64,000 nucleotides of DNA from Flavobacterium sp. J372 (GCF_024699965.1 NZ_JAJOMZ010000004.1:1114001-1178000), one strand, 5' to 3'; shown: positions 1 through 8,195, numbered from the stretch's first letter. The notes: generated by a model not told the origin, from the letters alone. Translations and numbers: made by a program.

Positions 1-645
1 ATTGAACAAAAACTTATAAGGTATGCAGACTCAACAAGTACACAAATAGTTGTTGTAGTTGTTCCGAATACCGGTGGCGATGATATTGACAGCTATAAAG
101 TTGACCTGGCACATGCATGGGGTATTGGGCAGGGGGATAAAGACAACGGCGTTTTGCTGCTCATAGCTAAAGATGACAGGAAGGTTGCTATAGCAACCGG
201 GTATGGTACTGAGCATAGGTTAACAGATGCCTTATCAAACCGTATTATTGACGAGCAGATAATTCCGGCATTTAAGGCAGGCAATTTTTATCAAGGAATA
301 GATGACGGTACAACTGGCATTATAAAGGCGCTAAACGGAGAGTATAAAGAAGAGCGTAAAAATCTGCGCCGGTCCGGTAATAAGGATGGGATATTTAGTG
401 TATTACCCTTTATAATTTTAATTATCATAATTATCATAGTAATATCCAGAGGCCGTGGAGGCGGTAACCGCGGTAATCGAGGTGGAGGTTTTGACCTTGC
501 CGATATACTTATTTTATCAAGCCTGGGTCGTAGTTCAGGTGGAAGCTTCGGTGGTTTTGGGGGAGGCGGAAGCAGTGGCGGCGGCTTTGGTGGCGGATTC
601 GGAGGCGGTGGCTTCGGCGGCGGCGGGGCATCGGGCAGCTGGTAA
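1..645 (+). CDS. TPM-domain (YgcG-like) membrane protein, 5' end missing
   Basis: The reading frame is open from base 1, so the N-terminus, presumably with a signal peptide, lies outside the window. The visible 214 residues hold a TPM/YgcG-type domain: the strand IVVVVVPNTGG, then DNGVLLLIAKDDRKVAIATG and a conserved acidic region. A single membrane helix follows (FSVLPFIILIIIIIIVIS), then a very Gly/Ser-rich tail ending in GGGASGSW. This layout is typical of the family, usually encoded beside LemA. The fold is extracytoplasmic and anchored by the helix. The exact function is unknown; some TPM proteins act in photosystem or respiratory complex maintenance, which cannot be transferred here. 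Family call is secure, role is not. Confidence 0.85.
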   Translation: MEQKLIRYADSTSTQIVVVVVPNTGGDDIDSYKVDLAHAWGIGQGDKDNGVLLLIAKDDRKVAIATGYGTEHRLTDALSNRIIDEQIIPAFKAGNFYQGIDDGTTGIIKALNGEYKEERKNLRRSGNKDGIFSVLPFIILIIIIIIVISRGRGGGNRGNRGGGFDLADILILSSLGRSSGGSFGGFGGGGSSGGGFGGGFGGGGFGGGGASGSW

Positions 646-709
646 GTGTTTTGGCATATTTATTGTTTTGCATAATCACAATAACTTTTAACCAATAAAA
701 CTTTACACA

Positions 710-1267
710 ATGAAAAAAATCTTTACTCTGGCTGCTATTTTAGCAGCATCATTTGCATTTGCTCAGGAAACTGAACAAACGGAATCATCGGTTAGTAAAA
801 AGCACCAGTTCTCGGCAAATTTCCAATATTCGGAGCCCAGCCAGATTGGTATTCAGTATGAGCATAAAAAAGATGTTAAGGGCAAGTATGCGTCATCGCA
901 TGTAGTAAATGTAGGCTACGGCTTGATGGATTATGAAGAAAAGGGCTTTTCGACCGACGGCAGCGGTTTCGTAATTGAACTGGGTAGCCGTACTTATTTT
1001 AATGATGTTCACAACGGATTCTATTATTCCAATTTCCTTTCTTACGGAAATATTAAGTTTGACGAAAATGGTTTTGACGGCACCTATAGCTATTTTTCAT
1101 TCTTTGCGCCTGAACTAGGTTACAAAATACAATTTGGTGGCTTCTCTATTGATCCGTTCATTGGTACAATGTGGAAGTTAGAGATAAAAGGTAAAGGCGA
1201 TATCGACAATAAAAATGTTGAAGAATGGGCTTTCCGTGCAGGGCTTAAAGTAGGCTACAGCTTCTAA
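710..1267 (+). CDS. Small outer-membrane beta-barrel-like protein
   Basis: This 185-residue protein has a clear Sec signal peptide (MKKIFTLAAILAASFAFAQ). The mature part alternates aromatic and polar residues and ends GLKVGYSF, a terminal aromatic typical of outer-membrane barrels. The length suits an eight-stranded OmpW/OmpX-like barrel, although I recognise no specific family. It sits 64 bp downstream of the TPM gene and is followed by a strong terminator, so it may be the last gene of that transcript. Surface or outer-membrane location is an inference from the signal peptide and strand pattern. Confidence 0.75.
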   Translation: MKKIFTLAAILAASFAFAQETEQTESSVSKKHQFSANFQYSEPSQIGIQYEHKKDVKGKYASSHVVNVGYGLMDYEEKGFSTDGSGFVIELGSRTYFNDVHNGFYYSNFLSYGNIKFDENGFDGTYSYFSFFAPELGYKIQFGGFSIDPFIGTMWKLEIKGKGDIDNKNVEEWAFRAGLKVGYSF

Positions 1268-1334
1268 ACATTGCATACCACGATTTATAATGGTAACTTT
1301 GCCCACTGCTAAAGTGGCAATTGCCAGTAAAAGC

Positions 1335-1361
1335 AGGCTTTCCTCCACGGAAAGCCTTTTT
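1335..1361 (+). terminator. Rho-independent terminator after the barrel gene
   Basis: A 9-bp perfect stem (AGGCTTTCC / GGAAAGCCT) with a 5-nt loop is followed by a T-run. It separates the outer-membrane protein gene from era. Confidence 0.85.
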
Positions 1362-1381
1362 CATTTTAAAGATTTAAGTTT

Positions 1382-2266
1382 ATGGAGCATAAAGCAGGTT
1401 TTGTAAATATTATAGGTAACCCGAATGTGGGTAAAAGCACACTTATGAATGCCTTTGTTGGTGAGCGTCTTTCTATCATCACATCAAAAGCGCAGACCAC
1501 ACGCCACCGTATTCTGGGCATTGTAAACGGAGATGATTTCCAGGTGGTGTTGAGTGATACCCCGGGGATAATTAAACCGGCATACGAGCTTCAGTCAAGC
1601 ATGATGGACTTTGTGAAATCGGCCTTTGAAGATGCTGATGTGCTAATTTATATGGTTGAAATAGGTGAGAAAGAACTGAAGGATGAAGCGTTCTTCAATA
1701 AGATTATCAAGGCAAAAATTCCGGTATTAGTGCTTCTGAATAAGATAGACAAATCTACCCAGGAGCAGCTTGAAGAGCAGATGGCGTTGTGGAAGGAAAA
1801 GGTGCCGAATGCTGAAATTTATCCTATATCTGCACTTGAAAATTTCAATGTTGCTAATGTGTTCAACCGTATTCTTGAATTGCTGCCTGCCTCACCACCG
1901 TATTACCCTAAAGATGCGTTAACTGATAAGCCGGAGCGTTTTTTTGTGAACGAAGCCATACGCGAGAGGATACTCGACAATTATGATAAGGAGATACCTT
2001 ATGCTGTTGAGGTTGAAACGGAAGAGTTTCTGGAAGAGGAAGATATCATCCGCATAAAATCTGTTATAATGGTAGAGCGTGATACACAGAAAGGTATTAT
2101 CATAGGCCATAAAGGCGCTGCCATCAAGAAAGTCGGCATACAGGCCCGTGAAGTTTTGGAGAAATTTTTCGGTAAGCAGATACATATTGAATTGTTCGTA
2201 AAAGTCAATAAAGACTGGCGCAGCAACAACTACCAGCTTAGGAGGTTTGGGTATAACCAAAAATAG
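1382..2266 (+). CDS. era: GTPase Era
   Basis: Era is a GTP-binding checkpoint protein that binds the 3' end of 16S rRNA and helps mature the 30S subunit. The 294-residue protein has the Ras-like domain first: G1 GNPNVGKST near residue 12, the switch region TTRHRILGIV, G3 DTPG near residue 60 and G4 NKID near residue 120. A C-terminal KH domain follows, with the segment IIIGHKGAAIKKVG contacting RNA. The length is normal for the family. The ATG at 1382 is the first start after the upstream terminator. The second ribosomal GTPase gene, der, follows 112 bp downstream on the same strand. Confidence 0.97.
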   Translation: MEHKAGFVNIIGNPNVGKSTLMNAFVGERLSIITSKAQTTRHRILGIVNGDDFQVVLSDTPGIIKPAYELQSSMMDFVKSAFEDADVLIYMVEIGEKELKDEAFFNKIIKAKIPVLVLLNKIDKSTQEQLEEQMALWKEKVPNAEIYPISALENFNVANVFNRILELLPASPPYYPKDALTDKPERFFVNEAIRERILDNYDKEIPYAVEVETEEFLEEEDIIRIKSVIMVERDTQKGIIIGHKGAAIKKVGIQAREVLEKFFGKQIHIELFVKVNKDWRSNNYQLRRFGYNQK

Positions 2267-2281
2267 TTTAAAAGTTAGAAT

Positions 2282-2333
2282 GTTGAAAGTTTGAAAGTTG
2301 CCACGAGAACTTTACAACTTTTAAACTTTCAAC
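2282..2333. repeat. Imperfect inverted repeat between era and der
   Basis: The arms 2282-2300 and 2315-2333 are made of GTTGAAAG/CTTTCAAC words and pair almost completely around a 14-nt loop. It may act as a weak terminator or a processing hairpin between era and der. No T-run follows directly, so the role is open. Confidence 0.6.
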
Positions 2334-2350
2334 TTTACAACTTAAAAGAG

Positions 2351-2358
2351 TACTTTTG
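2351..2358 (+). promoter_or_regulatory. Candidate -7 box of the der promoter
   Basis: TACTTTTG matches the Bacteroidota sigma-ABfr -7 consensus TAnnTTTG, 20 bp before the der start codon. I see no convincing -33 TTTG at the usual distance, so this rests on the -7 element alone. Confidence 0.5.
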
Positions 2359-2378
2359 CAAAAATTTAAATTACACCA

Positions 2379-3689
2379 ATGAATAACATCGTAGCCATTG
2401 TAGGAAGGCCAAATGTGGGTAAGTCCACTTTTTTTAACAGGCTGATACAGCGCAGGGAAGCTATTGTAGATTCTGTGAGCGGGGTGACCCGCGACAGGAA
2501 CTATGGAAAGAGCGAATGGAACGGCAAAGAGTTTTCAGTTATTGATACGGGCGGGTATATAAAGGGATCTGATGATATTTTTGAAGCTGAGATACGCCGC
2601 CAGGTGGAACTTGCTATTGATGAGGCTGATGCCATAATTTTTGTGGTTGATGTAGAAGAAGGCATCACGCCTATGGACGAGGAAGTAGCCAAATTGTTGC
2701 GTAAGGTAACAAAACCGGTGTTGCTGGCAGTAAACAAAGTAGACAACTCTATGCGTGAAAAAGACGCTGTGGAGTTCTATAACCTAGGCCTGGGCGAATA
2801 TTTTACAATTGCAGGTATGAATGGCTCTGGCACAGGCGAACTGCTTGATGAGCTTGTAAAAGTGCTGCCTGAACTACCTGAAGCTGATGAAAACGCTGAA
2901 ACACTTCCGCGTTTTGCAGTTGTTGGAAGGCCAAATGCCGGGAAGTCATCATTCATTAATGCTCTTATTGGTGAAGACAGGTATATAGTTACTGACATTG
3001 CCGGAACAACACGCGATGCGATTGATACAAAATACAACCGTTTCGGGTTTGAATTCAACCTTGTAGATACTGCGGGTATCCGCCGTAAGGCAAAGGTAAA
3101 GGAAGACCTTGAATTTTATTCTGTTATGCGCTCGGTTCGTGCTATTGAGCATAGCGACATCTGTATATTAGTTATTGACGCTACCCGCGGTTTTGAAGGG
3201 CAGGACCAAAGCATCTTTTGGCTTGCTGAAAAGAACCGCAAGGGCATAGTAATCTTAGTGAACAAATGGGACCTTGTTGAAAAAGACACTATGAGTACAC
3301 GCGACTATGAGCGTAAGATACGAGAGGAACTTCAGCCATTTACAGATGTTCCTATCCTATTTGTTTCTGCACTAACCAAGCAACGTTTGCTCAAAGCTCT
3401 TGAAACATCAGTGCATGTTTTTGAAAGCAGGAAGCAGCGCATACCTACATCAAAGCTTAATGAAACCATGCTGCCGATTATAGAGAATATGCCACCGCCG
3501 GCGCTTAAAGGCAAGTATGTGAAAATAAAGTTCTGTATGCAGCTGCCAACGCCTACACCGCAGTTTGTGTTCTTCTGTAACCTTCCACAATATGTAAAGG
3601 AACCGTACAAGCGTTTTCTTGAAAATAAGATGCGTGAGATATATGATTTTAATGGGGTGCCGATAGATATCTATTTCAGGCAGAAGTAG
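2379..3689 (+). CDS. der: Ribosome biogenesis GTPase Der (EngA)
   Basis: Der carries two tandem GTPase domains and acts late in 50S assembly. In this 436-residue protein domain 1 shows [13 protein letters not shown] and NKVD, and domain 2 shows [13 protein letters not shown] and NKWD. A C-terminal KH-like domain follows, ending DIYFRQK. The double G-domain arrangement is unique to this family and the length is normal. It is transcribed in the same direction as era, but the repeat and -7 box between them suggest it also has its own promoter. A terminator follows the stop directly. Confidence 0.97.
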   Translation: MNNIVAIVGRPNVGKSTFFNRLIQRREAIVDSVSGVTRDRNYGKSEWNGKEFSVIDTGGYIKGSDDIFEAEIRRQVELAIDEADAIIFVVDVEEGITPMDEEVAKLLRKVTKPVLLAVNKVDNSMREKDAVEFYNLGLGEYFTIAGMNGSGTGELLDELVKVLPELPEADENAETLPRFAVVGRPNAGKSSFINALIGEDRYIVTDIAGTTRDAIDTKYNRFGFEFNLVDTAGIRRKAKVKEDLEFYSVMRSVRAIEHSDICILVIDATRGFEGQDQSIFWLAEKNRKGIVILVNKWDLVEKDTMSTRDYERKIREELQPFTDVPILFVSALTKQRLLKALETSVHVFESRKQRIPTSKLNETMLPIIENMPPPALKGKYVKIKFCMQLPTPTPQFVFFCNLPQYVKEPYKRFLENKMREIYDFNGVPIDIYFRQK

Positions 3690-3697
3690 TCAAAAAA

Positions 3698-3726
3698 TAA
3701 AAGAGGCCCTAAAGCCTCTTTTTTAA
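3698..3726. terminator. Bidirectional terminator between der and a convergent gene
   Basis: A 9-bp stem (AAAAGAGGC / GCCTCTTTT) with a short loop has T-rich flanks on both strands. It can serve der on the plus strand and the secreted-protein gene on the minus strand. Confidence 0.85.
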
Positions 3727-3742
3727 TTTTATTACCACAAAG

Positions 3743-4525
3743 TTACTTTGCAGGCGTAACTTCAGTAGTTTGTTTCAGGTCAACTTTTGTTTTCAGGTTC
3801 ATGTCCATGCCTTGGGCTTTAAAAGCCATTGTCATATCAGTAATTGTATTCATTTGCGTAGGATAACCGGCATCTGTATCATAAATCATACTACCCATTG
3901 CAGTACCGCTGCCTTTCATGTCCTGACCTTCAACTTTTGTAGTAAGTGTGTAAACAGAGCTAAGGTCGAAATGCGCTTTCTTGCCTTCAATCTTTATAAG
4001 CTTATATGTTGTTTTATTTTGCATGTTCATAGTCACCGGCCCCATAGGGAGCTCAAACGGAGTGTCAACAACAAAGCTTTCGCCAACTTTTACAGTCTTT
4101 TGTGGAATGATGCTTTGTGACAGATTGCTCTGCATCATTTTCACAAGCATATCTTTTATCTGCGGGTTCATGCCCGGCGCATGTATCGAATCAAATTTAG
4201 GAACACCGTTCACGTCAGTCTTACCATAAAGTTTTGTGCCTTTGGGTATTTGTGCCGCAGCTGCACTTTCTGCATCAAGCTCAAGTTCGGTAGTAAAAGG
4301 TATAATGTTATTGGTAAGTTTACCTGTTTTTGTAACAGATGTAGTTTTGGTAGCCCCGTCCTGTTTCATAGGCTCCATACCTTCGCCATACGAAATTTCA
4401 GTTGTTACTTTTTGGTCTTGGGTTTGCCTGTAGGTGGTATTGGGCTTATAACCCATTTTTATGGTAACGCTTTGGGCTAATGCTGTGGCGCCTACAAGTA
4501 AGAATAATAATGTTGCTTTTTTCAT
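3743..4525 (-). CDS. Secreted protein of unknown function
   Basis: A 260-residue protein begins with the signal peptide MKKATLLFLLVGATALAQ. I place the start at 4525 rather than at the in-frame ATG seven codons upstream, because the shorter form gives a canonical signal sequence. The mature part is rich in Thr and Lys and in alternating beta-like segments (for example KGTKLYGKTDVNGVPKFDS). It resembles a family of Bacteroidota periplasmic beta-sandwich proteins of unknown role, perhaps DUF6263-like, but I cannot confirm that. It stands alone between a bidirectional terminator downstream and the terminator of the preceding operon upstream. Confidence 0.75.
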   Translation of the reverse strand: MKKATLLFLLVGATALAQSVTIKMGYKPNTTYRQTQDQKVTTEISYGEGMEPMKQDGATKTTSVTKTGKLTNNIIPFTTELELDAESAAAAQIPKGTKLYGKTDVNGVPKFDSIHAPGMNPQIKDMLVKMMQSNLSQSIIPQKTVKVGESFVVDTPFELPMGPVTMNMQNKTTYKLIKIEGKKAHFDLSSVYTLTTKVEGQDMKGSGTAMGSMIYDTDAGYPTQMNTITDMTMAFKAQGMDMNLKTKVDLKQTTEVTPAK

Positions 4526-4577
4526 GTTGTTTGTTATTAATGCCATAAAAGTAGGAGTTTATTTTGAGGTAACCTTA

Positions 4578-4610
4578 TAAAAAAGAAAAGTGGGCGACCA
4601 AACCCACTTT
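4578..4610 (-). terminator. Terminator of the histidine kinase/response regulator operon
   Basis: Read on the minus strand, an 8-bp stem AAAGTGGG / CCCACTTT is followed by TTCTTTTTT. It lies about 220 nt after the response regulator stop codon, giving that transcript an unusually long 3' untranslated region. Confidence 0.75.
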
Positions 4611-4829
4611 CCACACATCTATTTTATAAAAAACTACCCGTGTTACACACACAAGATATAAGAGAAAAAACCGGCAGCACTGTGAAAATGCATCTTTAGG
4701 GGGAAACGTAAGGTGTAGTGTTGCCGGTAATTGCTATGAAACTACACAGCAAAGATGCGGCAACAGCATAAACAGGAACAGGATAGAATTACGGAATTTT
4801 AACCTACAGGTATTTTTACAGAGATACAA
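4611..4829. other. Gene-free stretch with a long-range dyad
   Basis: With the flanking terminator this makes a gap of about 300 bp (4526-4829) without a convincing ORF. The main structure is a dyad of 11 nt per arm: ACCGGCAGCAC at 4670-4680 and GTGTTGCCGGT at 4718-4728, with one G-U pair if transcribed. The words CATCTTT and AAAGATG form a second, weaker dyad across it. It could be 3' UTR structure or a small RNA, but this is unproven. Confidence 0.4.
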
Positions 4830-5504
4830 CTACATTACAGGAAGCTCATCTATATGCACTATTTGCTGCTGTAGGGCGTAAATTACAAGGCCTGCAATAT
4901 TTTTGGCGCCGGTTTTTACAAATAGTGTATTACGGTGGCCATCGGCGGTGCGGGGAGACATATTAAGTATATCAGCTATTTCTTTACCGGTTTTTTGCTG
5001 GCATATCAGTTTTAGCACTTCAATCTCACGGTCGGTAAGCATCTCTTCTTCATGCAGCGCAGGTTTCGGAGCTTTCCCTGTTATCTGCCCGCGAAGGGCA
5101 GCCAGTTGGTCATCCCTGAAATAATAGCCCTGCGCATAAACAGTTTTTATCACATCAAGCAGGTCGGCAGGGGAGATGCCTTTTGGTAAAAATGCTGCTA
5201 CACCTGTTTTAAGCATAAAGCCCATAAACGATGTTTGGTAATGTGAGGAGACTACAATAATTTTTATTGATGGATAATTTATCTTAAGCTTTTCCGAAAC
5301 CTCAATGCCGTCCATGCCGTCCATGCGCAGATCGAGCAGCAACACGTCAGGTAAAGTGTCAGAAGCAGAGAGCTTATCTAACAGTTCATGGCCACCGCCT
5401 GCAGTAAAAATCACATCAAGGTTGCCTATGCTTTGCAGATAACCCTGCAGCAGGCCTACAATCAGGTTATCATCATCAGTAATGGCTAATTTAATCTTTT
5501 CCAT
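4830..5504 (-). CDS. NarL/FixJ-type response regulator
   Basis: A 224-residue two-component transcription regulator. The receiver domain has the acidic pocket TDDD near the N-terminus, the phospho-acceptor Asp in LLLDLRMDGMDG near residue 57, and the conserved Lys in LPKG. The C-terminal LuxR-type helix-turn-helix reads LTDREIEVLKLICQQKTGKE with the recognition helix SPRTADGHR. Its start codon overlaps the last codons of the upstream kinase gene, so the two are translationally coupled and should form a cognate pair. Target genes are unknown. Confidence 0.95.
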   Translation of the reverse strand: MEKIKLAITDDDNLIVGLLQGYLQSIGNLDVIFTAGGGHELLDKLSASDTLPDVLLLDLRMDGMDGIEVSEKLKINYPSIKIIVVSSHYQTSFMGFMLKTGVAAFLPKGISPADLLDVIKTVYAQGYYFRDDQLAALRGQITGKAPKPALHEEEMLTDREIEVLKLICQQKTGKEIADILNMSPRTADGHRNTLFVKTGAKNIAGLVIYALQQQIVHIDELPVM

Positions 5505-6268
5505 AGGTTGCGGGTTTTAGGGGAGCCGTTATTAAAATACCTGTGCCTTTGCCGGGTGCCGATTTTATTTTAAACCTCCCATCGAGGTATTGCACACGAA
5601 TTTCTAGGCTATTAAGGCCCTAAGCCATGTTTAAGAATCGCCGTATCGAAGCCTTTGCCGTTGTCTTTGACCAAAAGCGCAAAGCCTGTATCGCTATACC
5701 TGAATCTCACATACACGGCAGTAGCTTCGGCATGTTTCACAATATTGGTGATGATTTCCTGTACTATACGTACCAGCTGTATCTTTACCTCGGGTGTAGT
5801 ATCTGTTGCAGTGCGGATATCCGCATCATAAATAACTTCAAGCTTTTGCTGCCATGGTAGCACTACATTGCTTATAATCTCAGCCGGAGTTGAAAACGCC
5901 AGCATAGGGGGTGTAAGGTCATGCGATATGCGGCGGGCTTCGGCAATGCTCTCGCTAATCAATGAATCAAGCTCTGTACTTTCAGCGCCTATCTGGCTTT
6001 TAAGGCGGACTACGGTAAGCTTCCCTATAAGCCCGTCATGCAGGTCGGCAGCTATGCGGTTGCGTTCTTTTTCCTGGGTTTCAAGGCTGGTTTGCAATAG
6101 CATTTTCTGGTGTTCCAATTTCAGATTGGCCTCACGCACGGCAGCTTCAGCCATACGCTTGTACCCCGCGTGCAGAATCTTTACCACAAAACCCATAATA
6201 GTAGCTATCAAAATAATGATGATAGCTATCCATAACGCTATTATTTTAGGGTCCTGCCACTTTTCCAT
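5491..6268 (-). CDS. NarL-family sensor histidine kinase (frameshift in the record)
   Basis: One N-terminal membrane helix (ALWIAIIIILIATIMGFVV) leads into a HisKA_3 dimerisation domain with the phospho-acceptor His in ERNRIAADLHDGLIGKL. A GHKL ATPase domain follows, with the N-box EIITNIVKHAEA and the G1 box DNGKGFD. The uninterrupted frame stops at 5612 straight after HGLGP. Removing one base in the GGCCC run at 5616-5620 restores the G2 box GLGLNSLEIRV and carries the frame to TAA at 5491, overlapping the response regulator start. The input domain is small, so sensing may depend on the membrane helix or on the membrane protein encoded 38 bp upstream. The frameshift is most likely a sequencing error. 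Confidence 0.9.
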
Positions 6269-6306
6269 TGGTTGGTAATCTTCGTTACAAAAATACCTAT
6301 TTTGCT

Positions 6307-6984
6307 TTATGCTGCCTGATGCAGTTTTTTACTGGCGCTATTTTTTCTGGAGTCCTGGATTACTAGTGTGGTAAGATATATGTAGAAAATAATTGTTGTA
6401 ATTGCAATTCCGAACCAGAAATAAAACTGTATGCCTGCATTATTATTTATTATAAAATTGTAAGGCAGGAAGAATATAAGATTAATGGTGAAGAAAACGG
6501 CTATAACAATATTTAATCTGAAATTTTTCCACTTAGATACGTTGGGCTGGTCAAGTTTCTCATAGCAATATGTCAGCGCTAAAAGTATAATTCCGAAGTT
6601 GTCAAACACTTTCGCATAGCTTTGAAATTCATTGACGGTCGTAAAGCTAAATGTAAAAATATCCCACAATATGTACCCTACACCAAGAATATTAGCAAAC
6701 ATTAAGAGCTTATATCTTTTATTCAATAGATATTTATTATAGAAATAGGTAAATAATATAAGTTCAATCAGGCAATAAATTGGTAATATAAAATGGTTAT
6801 TTATACGAAGGATATAAAATATTTCGGTTATTATTGCTATAGCCATCATTGCTGATAGATAAATAGTAATGCCCTTAGAGACGATATTTAAGGATCTAAA
6901 CGCCCTAAATCCAATAATGGTTGCGATACAAGTTGTAATTGGTGAAAGCCAAGTAATCGCACCAAGCCATTCGATGTTATCCAT
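6307..6984 (-). CDS. Multi-spanning membrane protein, unknown function
   Basis: This 225-residue protein has about seven hydrophobic segments, for example AITWLSPITTCIATIIGF, GITIYLSAMMAIAIITEIF and FWFGIAITTIIFYIYLTTLV, with short polar loops and a basic C-terminus. No enzyme motif is visible. Its start codon abuts the stop of the upstream gene and it ends 38 bp before the histidine kinase start, so all four genes form one operon. A sensory or transducing role for the kinase is plausible from context, because the kinase has almost no input domain of its own, but this is inference. Confidence 0.8.
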   Translation of the reverse strand: MDNIEWLGAITWLSPITTCIATIIGFRAFRSLNIVSKGITIYLSAMMAIAIITEIFYILRINNHFILPIYCLIELILFTYFYNKYLLNKRYKLLMFANILGVGYILWDIFTFSFTTVNEFQSYAKVFDNFGIILLALTYCYEKLDQPNVSKWKNFRLNIVIAVFFTINLIFFLPYNFIINNNAGIQFYFWFGIAITTIIFYIYLTTLVIQDSRKNSASKKLHQAA

Positions 6985-7611
6985 CTAGATACTAAGAAGA
7001 TAAAATTTTTCCTGGAGTGCAGGAGTACCGTACGGAGGTACAGGTTTAATAAAATCATCAAAAACCATTGCCTGGGCGGCCTGGTCATTGTTGGCTACAA
7101 TAAGATCGGCTACAAAGCCTGTGGTATTACCCAACACTTGTCTTAGCCCAAGGAAGATGGCATCATCCTCACTTTCAAAATCCGCGGTTGAAATATTAAA
7201 GGCCTGAAACATTCCGTTTTCAGAGTTAACCTGTTCAGGTATCCATTGCATATAATTGTCTTCCCAGGCGATAATTCTTTCAAGGGCTACATTGTCAGGT
7301 ATGCGGTGTGAACCCGGGTCGCCGGGTTCTACAGGCCCTTTTTCACTACCTTCAACTAGGCAGCACTGTGTGTGCTCCCAAAGTATATCTACAGATTGAG
7401 GATTATCATATTGTTCAGGTACCATAAAAAAGTACAATTGATCCTTATAAATGCCGGGGTAAGCATGTATATGGCTATGCTTGTTGGCTACTGATTTATA
7501 ATCGTAGTAAAAGTAATTTCCTTGTGAAAAACAAGTCTGTAACGCTTTAGGGTCTTTAACAATAGCCAGATAGCGGTTAATGCTGTCAATAATGTCTTGA
7601 GATGTAAACAT
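6985..7611 (-). CDS. Uncharacterised soluble protein heading the sensor operon
   Basis: A 208-residue acidic protein with no signal peptide or membrane segment. It begins MFTSQDIIDSINRYL and contains aromatic-rich strands (DQLYFFMVPEQYDN) and the segment VALERIIAWEDNYMQWIP. I do not recognise a family. It is the first gene of the minus-strand operon with the membrane protein, kinase and response regulator, and its TAG stop touches the next ATG. Linkage suggests a role tied to that signalling pathway, either as output or as accessory protein. Confidence 0.75.
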   Translation of the reverse strand: MFTSQDIIDSINRYLAIVKDPKALQTCFSQGNYFYYDYKSVANKHSHIHAYPGIYKDQLYFFMVPEQYDNPQSVDILWEHTQCCLVEGSEKGPVEPGDPGSHRIPDNVALERIIAWEDNYMQWIPEQVNSENGMFQAFNISTADFESEDDAIFLGLRQVLGNTTGFVADLIVANNDQAAQAMVFDDFIKPVPPYGTPALQEKFYLLSI

Positions 7612-7736
7612 AGTGGTAAGATTTAAGGGGTGATTTATGATTATTTTAACAAATATAAGTTTTTTACGATTATAGTATTTGTATTGAAGATAAATAATAG
7701 TTAAGTTTTAAATAAAAATATTTTTGCATGTAATGC

Positions 7737-7766
7737 TTGCAGTTCCAAATATCCGTTGTATATTTG
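7737..7766 (+). promoter_or_regulatory. Promoter of the initiator tRNA gene
   Basis: TTG (7737-7739), a 19-nt spacer and TATATTTG (7759-7766) match the Bacteroidota TTTG-N19-21-TAnnTTTG promoter. The tRNA begins 9 nt after the -7 box, so transcription starts almost at its 5' end. Confidence 0.8.
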
Positions 7767-7775
7767 CACTCACAG

Positions 7776-7848
7776 CGCGGGATAGAGCAGTAGGCAGCTC
7801 GTCGGGCTCATAACCCGAAGGTCACAGGTTCGAGTCCTGTTCCCGCTA
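7776..7848 (+). tRNA. tRNA-fMet (CAT), initiator
   Basis: A complete cloverleaf can be folded by hand. The acceptor strands are CGCGGGA and TCCCGCT with discriminator A at 7848; the D-arm follows. The anticodon stem TCGGG/CCCGA carries a CAT anticodon at 7809-7811, and the T-arm is ACAGG/CCTGT with loop TTCGAGT. Two initiator hallmarks are present: an unpaired first position (C1 opposite T72) and three G-C pairs at the base of the anticodon loop. CCA is not encoded. An exact copy of its 3' end occurs 373 bp downstream. Confidence 0.97.
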
Positions 7849-7852
7849 CTAA
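7823..7852 (+). repeat. tRNA 3'-end repeat, copy 1 (within tRNA-fMet)
   Basis: This 30-bp stretch covers the T-arm, the acceptor 3' strand, the discriminator and four flanking bases. It is repeated without a mismatch at 8196-8225. The two copies bracket the GIY-YIG ORF like attachment-site or target duplications. Confidence 0.97.
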
Positions 7853-7853
7853 T

Positions 7854-7880
7854 AAAAGAGAACCATTGGTTCTCTTTTTT
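7854..7880 (+). terminator. Terminator after tRNA-fMet
   Basis: A perfect stem around AGAGAACC / GGTTCTCT with a tiny loop is followed by a T-run. It lies between the tRNA and the nuclease ORF, so the nuclease is not simply co-transcribed with the tRNA. Confidence 0.85.
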
Positions 7881-7914
7881 GTTTACACTGACTTTATTAA
7901 GAGCTATATTTCAG

Positions 7915-8168
7915 GTGGATGAATTTGTTGTATATATTTTGTATTCTGAAAAGCACCAAAAATCATATGTAGGTTACACTTCGGCTTTGATAGACAGGTT
8001 TAAATCGCACAACCTGCTCGCAACAAGAGATATACAGTAAGGTTTAGGCCTTGGATAGTAATTTATGTCGAGTTTTATAACTCTAAGTCTTATGCTATAA
8101 AGCGAGAAAGCTATCTTAAAAGCGGGGTGGGGAGAGAATTCGTAAAAAACTTAATTGCTAATTTATAA
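7915..8168 (+). CDS. Small GIY-YIG endonuclease-domain protein (frameshifted)
   Basis: Read from a GTG at 7915, the frame gives VDEFVVYILYSEKHQKSYVG followed by YTSALIDRFKSHN, the GIY and YIG strands and catalytic Arg region of a single-domain GIY-YIG (UPF0213/YhbQ-like) nuclease. It stops early at 8038. Supplying one base near 8029 continues it as GYTVRFRPWIVIYVEFYNSK and ALLELE-like SYAIKRESYLKSG, which contains the conserved Glu helix, to TAA at 8166. The repaired length is about 84 residues, normal for the family. It lies wholly between the tRNA and the duplicated tRNA 3' end, which suggests a tRNA-targeted homing or mobile unit. Whether the lesion is real decay or a read error cannot be told here. 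The start codon is uncertain. Confidence 0.75.
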
Positions 8169-8181
8169 ATCAAGGCTCATA

Positions 8182-8195
8182 TCCGCCGCGGCGGA
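8182..8195. repeat. 14-bp perfect GC-only-core palindrome
   Basis: TCCGCCGCGGCGGA is its own reverse complement and has 12 G/C in 14 bases inside an AT-rich region. It lies between the nuclease stop codon and the duplicated tRNA end, replacing the anticodon-arm sequence that would precede the T-arm in a real tRNA. Confidence 0.9.
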
